Shown here piece after piece: positions 14,914 to 18,830 of a DNA stretch of 18,830 bases. The translations under genes were made by a program, and so were the position numbers. The notes below the pieces were generated by a model. The model made no database searches. It was not told the DNA's origin and worked only from the letters and a program-made list of their open reading frames with translations. The stretch covers positions 1 to 18,830 of the forward strand of contig JAJYHI010000009.1 in NCBI GenBank assembly GCA_021784835.1, written 5' to 3'. The stretch's first letter is position 1; each line of letters starts with the position of its first letter. This DNA comes from a bacterium (GTDB lineage: Bacteria; SZUA-79; Acidulodesulfobacterales; Acidulodesulfobacteraceae).

Positions 14914-15678
14914 ATGACTGAAAACATAGATTATAAAAATTATAATTTCAAAAGCTCAAGGATTACTTTATCTATTATAATTCCTGCTTATAACGAAGAA
15001 AATAGAATAAAGCAGACCATAATCGCATTAAGGTCTTACCTGAAATCGAAAAAATACTCGTACGAAATAATTGTAGTAGATGACGGAAGCAGCGACGGAA
15101 CTTTAAACGTGCTTAAAGATTCTTTATCGACCGATTTAAGGGTAATAACTATCACTAAAAGCGGCAAAGGCGCAGCCGTTAAAGAAGGAATACTTTCCGC
15201 AAACGACGAAAACGAATACGTTTTTTTTATGGACGCGGATCTTTCCACGGGAACGGATGAGATCGGAAATTTTATAGATATTTTTAAAAATGAACCTGAA
15301 ACAGACGTGATAATCGGTTCACGGTATCTTCCCGAAGGAGCAGTCATAATACAGCCGCCTTTCAGAAATTTAGTCGGCAGAACATTCAGTTTTATTAAAT
15401 CCAAATTGCTTGGAATTAATTTTTTCGATTCACAATGCGGATTTAAAGCTTTCAGAATGCGGACGGCAAAAAAGATTTTTGCAAAATCGGAAATTAAAGG
15501 TTTTTCTTTCGATGTGGAAATACTATATATAGCTTTATTAAATAATATAAAAGTTAAAGAAGCCAGCGTAAACTGGCGGCATAAACCCGGAGGACACGTT
15601 AATTTAATCGCCGATTCCATGCCTATGCTTATAGAGCTTTTTCAAATATTTATAAATAAAAACAAATATTTTTTATAA
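14914..15678 (+). CDS. GT2 glycosyltransferase, dolichyl-phosphate glucosyltransferase (ALG5)-like
   Basis: A 254-aa GT-A glycosyltransferase. LSIIIPAYNEENRIKQTI (19-36) is the GT2 start, EIIVVDDGSSDGT (51-63) binds the nucleotide, FFMDADLSTG (104-113) holds the DxD motif, and NFFDSQCGFKAF (169-180) is typical of the ALG5/DPM1 group that charges polyprenyl phosphate. It lacks any C-terminal membrane helix, so it is probably a peripheral enzyme making an undecaprenyl-phosphate sugar; that substrate is inference. AAGGG (14893-14897) is 16 nt before the ATG, too far for a standard site, and an ATG at 14900 opens only a three-codon frame. Mpg follows 56 bp downstream on the same strand. Confidence 0.87.
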   Translation: MTENIDYKNYNFKSSRITLSIIIPAYNEENRIKQTIIALRSYLKSKKYSYEIIVVDDGSSDGTLNVLKDSLSTDLRVITITKSGKGAAVKEGILSANDENEYVFFMDADLSTGTDEIGNFIDIFKNEPETDVIIGSRYLPEGAVIIQPPFRNLVGRTFSFIKSKLLGINFFDSQCGFKAFRMRTAKKIFAKSEIKGFSFDVEILYIALLNNIKVKEASVNWRHKPGGHVNLIADSMPMLIELFQIFINKNKYFL

Positions 15679-15734
15679 TTAGAATGTCCGTCTTAAGATA
15701 TAATTAAACAATAGACAGTCAGCCCGCCTCTACG

Positions 15735-16397
15735 ATGATTTTTAAAAAATTAGACAAATCCTTTTACGTTCGCGGCGATACCGTTAAAATAGCAAGGGAA
15801 CTGCTCGGAAAATATTTAATGACCGATATAGACGGCAAAGGCTTAACCGGAGGAAAAATAGTCGAAACTGAAGCCTATCTCGGAGCTATAGACAAAGCGT
15901 CGCACGGTTACGGAAACAAAAAAACGGAAAGAAATAAAAATTTGTACAAAGAAGGCGGCTACTCATACGTTTACTTTATATACGGAATGTATTACCTTTT
16001 TAACGTAGTCACCGGAAAAGAAAATTTTGCCGATGCGGTTCTTATAAGGGCAATAGAACCTGAAATAGGCATAGATATTATGCTGGAGCGAAGAAATAAA
16101 AATTTGAAAATAAAGAATAAAGAAAACACAAAAAGAATTACTTCCGGCCCTGGTCTTTTAACCGTAGCGCTTGGAATAAATTTAAAACATAACGGCATTC
16201 CGATTTGCGAACAGAATATTTTAAAAAATAAAGGCGAAAAGGACGGCAGTTTAGAAATATGGCTTGAAGACAGAAATATAAATATCGGCGAAGATTTAAT
16301 AATTTCGACGCCAAGAATAGGGGTGGATTACGCCGCCGAACATGCAAAATTGCCTTACAGATTTAAAATAAAAGATAATGGATGGGCAAGCAGATAG
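15735..16397 (+). CDS. mpg: DNA-3-methyladenine (alkyladenine) glycosylase, AAG family
   Basis: Removes alkylated and deaminated purines from DNA in base-excision repair. The 220-aa length and motifs match the AAG/MPG family: RELLGKYLM (21-29), KIVETEAYLG (41-50) with the water-activating E46 and intercalating Y48, H57 in ASHGYG, YVYFIYGMYYLFNVVTG (78-94), and AVLIRAIEPE (101-110). The catalytic positions align with human AAG E125, Y127 and H136. A Lys/Asn-rich loop lies at about 119-134. No Shine-Dalgarno is visible before the ATG, but the N-terminal FKKLDKSFYVRG is where family members begin. It is convergent with ilvE, with only 9 bp between the stop codons. Confidence 0.94.
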   Translation: MIFKKLDKSFYVRGDTVKIARELLGKYLMTDIDGKGLTGGKIVETEAYLGAIDKASHGYGNKKTERNKNLYKEGGYSYVYFIYGMYYLFNVVTGKENFADAVLIRAIEPEIGIDIMLERRNKNLKIKNKENTKRITSGPGLLTVALGINLKHNGIPICEQNILKNKGEKDGSLEIWLEDRNINIGEDLIISTPRIGVDYAAEHAKLPYRFKIKDNGWASR

Positions 16398-16406
16398 GGA
16401 CTTTAA

Positions 16407-17366
16407 TTAAACGTAAGTCAGCCATTTTTCATATTTTTTATTTCCGCCCTTGACTATATCAAAAAATATTTTTTGGAGCTCTAATGCAATTTTACCGGCT
16501 TTTCCTATTCCTATACTCCTGTCGTCTATCTCTCTTACCGGAGTAACTTCGGCGGCGGTTCCAGTTAAAAATACCTCGTCGGCGATATAAAGTTCGTCCC
16601 TCGTCACTCTTTCTTCCTTAATAGTCAAACCCATTTCTTTGCTCATAACCTCTATAACGCTGTTTCGAGTAATACCGGGCAAAACTGAAGACAGCGGAGG
16701 AGTTTTAATATAACCGCCGGAATAAATAAAGATATTTTCTCCGCTTGCTTCGCAGACAAATCCTGAAGTATCTAGCATTATAGCTTCGTCGCATCCCGCG
16801 CTTACGGCTTCTTTTTTGGCAAGAATTGAATTTATATACTGCCCTGTCGATTTAGACATACCCATAAAAGTATTGACGTGAAATCTTGCATATGAAGAAA
16901 CCTTAGCTTTAATGCCGTTTTTTAGGGATTCCTCTCCAAGATATGCCCCCCAGTACCATGCCGAAACCGCTACCTTAGTATCGTAATTTTTCAGGAATAT
17001 GCCTAATCCTCCGCCGTCGCCGATAAACGCTATCGGCCTGATATAACATTCTTTGAATTTATTTACCTTTACGGTTTCTATAACAGCCTTTTTAATTTCC
17101 TTCTTTTCATATGGAATAGGCAGTTGAAGAATATGGCAGGAGTCGTAAAGTCTGTCTATATGTTCGTCCAACCTGAATATTGCGGAACCTTTCTTTTTTG
17201 TTTCATAGCATCTTATGCCTTCAAAAGCGCCTAATCCGTAATGAAGGGAATGGCTGTTTACGGAAACTTTTGCATCTTTATAATCTAAGAATTTTCCGTC
17301 CATCCATACTTTTGAACCTTCAAATGGACTGCCGTTTTTTTTACCTGCCGTTTTTTTGTCTTTCAT
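16407..17366 (-). CDS. ilvE: Branched-chain amino acid aminotransferase (class IV)
   Basis: A 319-aa PLP enzyme transferring amino groups between branched-chain amino acids and 2-oxoglutarate. KVWMDGKFLDYKDAKVSV (19-36), LHYGLGAFEGIRCYE (41-55), the PLP lysine K172 in SKSTGQYINSILA (171-183), GCDEAIMLD (191-199), EASGENIFIYSGG (206-218) and LPGITRNSV (229-237) are all family landmarks. There is a short Lys-rich N-terminal extension (about 15 residues) before the fold. The ribosome site is weak (AAAGAG region). It has 165 bp of its own upstream region, so it is probably separate from mtnA. No other ilv or leu genes lie in the window. D-amino-acid transaminase is a related alternative, but the length and motifs favour IlvE. 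Confidence 0.93.
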   Translation of the reverse strand: MKDKKTAGKKNGSPFEGSKVWMDGKFLDYKDAKVSVNSHSLHYGLGAFEGIRCYETKKKGSAIFRLDEHIDRLYDSCHILQLPIPYEKKEIKKAVIETVKVNKFKECYIRPIAFIGDGGGLGIFLKNYDTKVAVSAWYWGAYLGEESLKNGIKAKVSSYARFHVNTFMGMSKSTGQYINSILAKKEAVSAGCDEAIMLDTSGFVCEASGENIFIYSGGYIKTPPLSSVLPGITRNSVIEVMSKEMGLTIKEERVTRDELYIADEVFLTGTAAEVTPVREIDDRSIGIGKAGKIALELQKIFFDIVKGGNKKYEKWLTYV

Positions 17367-17531
17367 GATTTTTCGCTCTTTTAATTTTTATTTATATTTA
17401 TATTTTATTGGGGTTAGTTAATAAAATTAATTCTATTTATTTTTTTATTTATATTATGATTAATATACTATCGTTATCATTAACGGTATACGCATAACGG
17501 CTGTTAGAATTATAAGTGCTTTATTATATTA

Positions 17532-18599
17532 TCATTTACGGAAAACGTCCGCAATAGATTTTTTATAATCCGGATATAATACTCCTTTTTCGGTTATTAT
17601 GGCTGAAACGTATTTATTTGGAGTAACGTCAAAAGCATAGTTAGCCGCTTTTACGTTTTCCGGAGCTATTCTTTTGCCAAATACGGAAACTACTTCGTTA
17701 ACGTCGCGCTCTTCTATCGGAATTTCGTCGCCCGATTTAATATTGATATCTATAGTTGAAAGCGGCGCCGCGACATAGAAAGGAATATTGTTTTCTTTAG
17801 CGAGGACTGCAACCTGATAAGTACCTATTTTATTGGCAACGTCGCCGTTGGAAGCTATTCTGTCCGCACCGACTATAACGGCGTTTACTCTTCCTTTTCT
17901 CATTAAAAGACCTGCGGAATTATCGGCTATAAGGGTTACCGGTATTCCGTCTTCCATTAATTCCCAAGTAGTAAGTCTTGCGCCTTGAAGAAAAGGCCTC
18001 GTTTCGTCGGAAATCACCGATATTTTTTTGTTTTCCGAAACTGCGGCTCTGATAACGCCTAGAGCGGTTCCGTAACCGGCGGTAGCCAACGCTCCTGCGT
18101 TACAATGGGTAAGAACGTTATATCCGTCTTTTAAAAGGGCTGCTCCGTACTTTCCCATATTTTTGTTAATTTCTATATCTTCATCGTAAATTTTAACGGA
18201 TTCTTTTCTTATGCGGTCAACCAATGTTTTTAAATCTGAATTTGAATTATTATGTTCTTCGTCTAAAACAAGTTTTTTAATCCTATCGACGGCCCATCCG
18301 AGATTTACGGCGGTAGGTCTTGCAGAAAACATAAAATCGGCTATATCGAAAAACTTTTTTTTGAATGATTCATAATCTTTTACTTCAGTCGATTCAAGCA
18401 AAGATTTAGCGCCGAGATATAAACCGAAAGCGGCGGAAACTCCTATTGCAGGAGCGCCTCTAACTATCATATCTTTTATTGCATCGTAAACTTCTTTATA
18501 AGTTTTTAATTCAACGTAAGTTACTTCGAGAGGGAGTTTTCTTTGGTCTATCATTTCGACTATGTCGTCGTTTCTTAATCTTAGCGTATAAAAAGCCAT
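17532..18599 (-). CDS. mtnA: S-methyl-5-thioribose-1-phosphate isomerase
   Basis: A 355-aa aldose-ketose isomerase converting methylthioribose-1-phosphate to methylthioribulose-1-phosphate, an early step in recycling methylthioadenosine. The family motifs are MIVRGAPAIGVSAAFG (44-59), NVLTHCNAGALATAGYGTAL (161-180) with catalytic C166, DETRPFLQGARLTTWEL (198-214), and VGADRIASNGDVANKIGTY (243-261) with catalytic D246. The related eIF2B subunits lack this full set, so enzyme function is secure. GGAGG (18611-18607) lies 7 nt before the ATG. It follows gatB by 30 bp and is probably cotranscribed with it. No other mtn gene is nearby, so whether full methionine salvage or another MTA-derived pathway operates is unknown. 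Confidence 0.95.
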   Translation of the reverse strand: MAFYTLRLRNDDIVEMIDQRKLPLEVTYVELKTYKEVYDAIKDMIVRGAPAIGVSAAFGLYLGAKSLLESTEVKDYESFKKKFFDIADFMFSARPTAVNLGWAVDRIKKLVLDEEHNNSNSDLKTLVDRIRKESVKIYDEDIEINKNMGKYGAALLKDGYNVLTHCNAGALATAGYGTALGVIRAAVSENKKISVISDETRPFLQGARLTTWELMEDGIPVTLIADNSAGLLMRKGRVNAVIVGADRIASNGDVANKIGTYQVAVLAKENNIPFYVAAPLSTIDINIKSGDEIPIEERDVNEVVSVFGKRIAPENVKAANYAFDVTPNKYVSAIITEKGVLYPDYKKSIADVFRK

Positions 18600-18629
18600 T
18601 TTTTAGCCTCCGAATAAAACTTAAATGTC

Positions 18630-18830
18630 CTATTTATTTTCGTCTATATATTTTCGCAATATCTCGTTAGCTTTTTTAGGATTTGCTTTACCTTTAGTTT
18701 TTTTCATAATTTCGCCCACGAAAAAACCGAACAGTTTGTCTTTCCCGCCTGCAAGGTCGGTAAATTCTTTCTGATTTTCGGCGACTACCTGCTTTACTAT
18801 ATCTTCTATGCCTTTATCGTCCGAAACTTG
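18630..18830 (-). CDS. gatB: Aspartyl/glutamyl-tRNA amidotransferase subunit B, C-terminal fragment
   Basis: The last 66 codons of a gene whose 5' part lies beyond the window edge. The reading frame runs in from 18830 and ends at TAG (18632-18630). It contains IVKQVVAENQKEFTDLAGGK (11-30), LFGFFVGEIMKKTKGKANP (33-51) and a helical end, which is the GatB/YqeY tRNA-binding tail. GatB, with GatA and GatC, amidates Glu-tRNA(Gln) and/or Asp-tRNA(Asn). The fragment is truncated by the window, not broken. mtnA starts 30 bp downstream. Confidence 0.9.
   Translation of the reverse strand, partial: QVSDDKGIEDIVKQVVAENQKEFTDLAGGKDKLFGFFVGEIMKKTKGKANPKKANEILRKYIDENK

Noticed and set aside
15036..15620. 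194-codon open frame on the minus strand
   Set aside because: It is fully antisense to the ALG5-like GT2, whose motifs are all intact. The product has no recognisable motif.
17470..17483. CGTTA/TAACG hairpin in the ilvE-mtnA gap
   Set aside because: A 5-bp stem followed on the minus strand by A-rich rather than T-rich sequence. It does not look like a terminator for mtnA, and I could not place a convincing ilvE promoter here.
1..18830. CRISPR array, tRNA, rRNA, prophage or insertion sequence
   Set aside because: No regularly spaced repeats other than the 38-bp tandem at 7431-7505, no transposase or integrase frame, and no tRNA-like or rRNA-like stretch was recognised.

Overview
The window is strongly A+T-rich by eye. 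It carries ordinary chromosomal genes of a diderm (LPS-making) bacterium. Heptose-kinase and heptosyltransferase genes sit directly upstream of remA-gmk-rpoZ-relA/spoT. That combination of an LPS pathway with the remA-gmk-rpoZ-rel order fits a low-GC deltaproteobacterial (Desulfobacterota-like) lineage, possibly one of the uncultured acidophilic groups. The placement is inference from gene content; no rRNA or marker-gene comparison was possible. I see no phage, plasmid, IS transposase, CRISPR array, tRNA or rRNA.

Layout. (1) 1-660: two small minus-strand hypothetical genes, one with four cysteines and one coiled-coil-like. (2) 1006-1908, plus: a membrane DUF3365 sensor with one c-type haem motif and a HAMP domain but no output domain. 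(3) 2058-4229, minus: a 723-aa B12-binding-type radical SAM protein with a good promoter of its own. (4) 4547-4759, plus: a 70-aa DUF2892 membrane protein. (5) 4912-14802, minus: ten codirectional genes. In transcription order they are a NodB deacetylase, two GT9 heptosyltransferases overlapping by 29 bp, a GT2-like and a GT4 glycosyltransferase, rfaE1, remA, gmk, rpoZ and a bifunctional relA/spoT. A REP-like palindromic repeat lies between gmk and rpoZ. (6) 14914-16397, plus: an ALG5-like GT2 and an alkyladenine DNA glycosylase (mpg). (7) 16407-18830, minus: ilvE, mtnA and the 3' end of gatB running off the window.

How the genes work together. RfaE1 phosphorylates heptose-7-phosphate on the way to ADP-heptose, and the GT9 enzymes would transfer heptose to lipid A-Kdo core. 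The GT4 and GT2 enzymes probably extend the core or a related glycan, and the NodB protein may deacetylate a glycan precursor. Gmk makes GDP, Rel turns GTP/GDP into (p)ppGpp, and RpoZ is the RNA polymerase subunit that forms part of a ppGpp site in proteobacteria. The downstream half is therefore a nucleotide/stringent-response module joined to an envelope module. Most of the window is conventional. The less ordinary items are the orphan haem-HAMP sensor, the radical SAM protein with CX4CX2C cysteine spacing, the REP-like element in the rpoZ leader, and the unassigned gene pair at the left edge.
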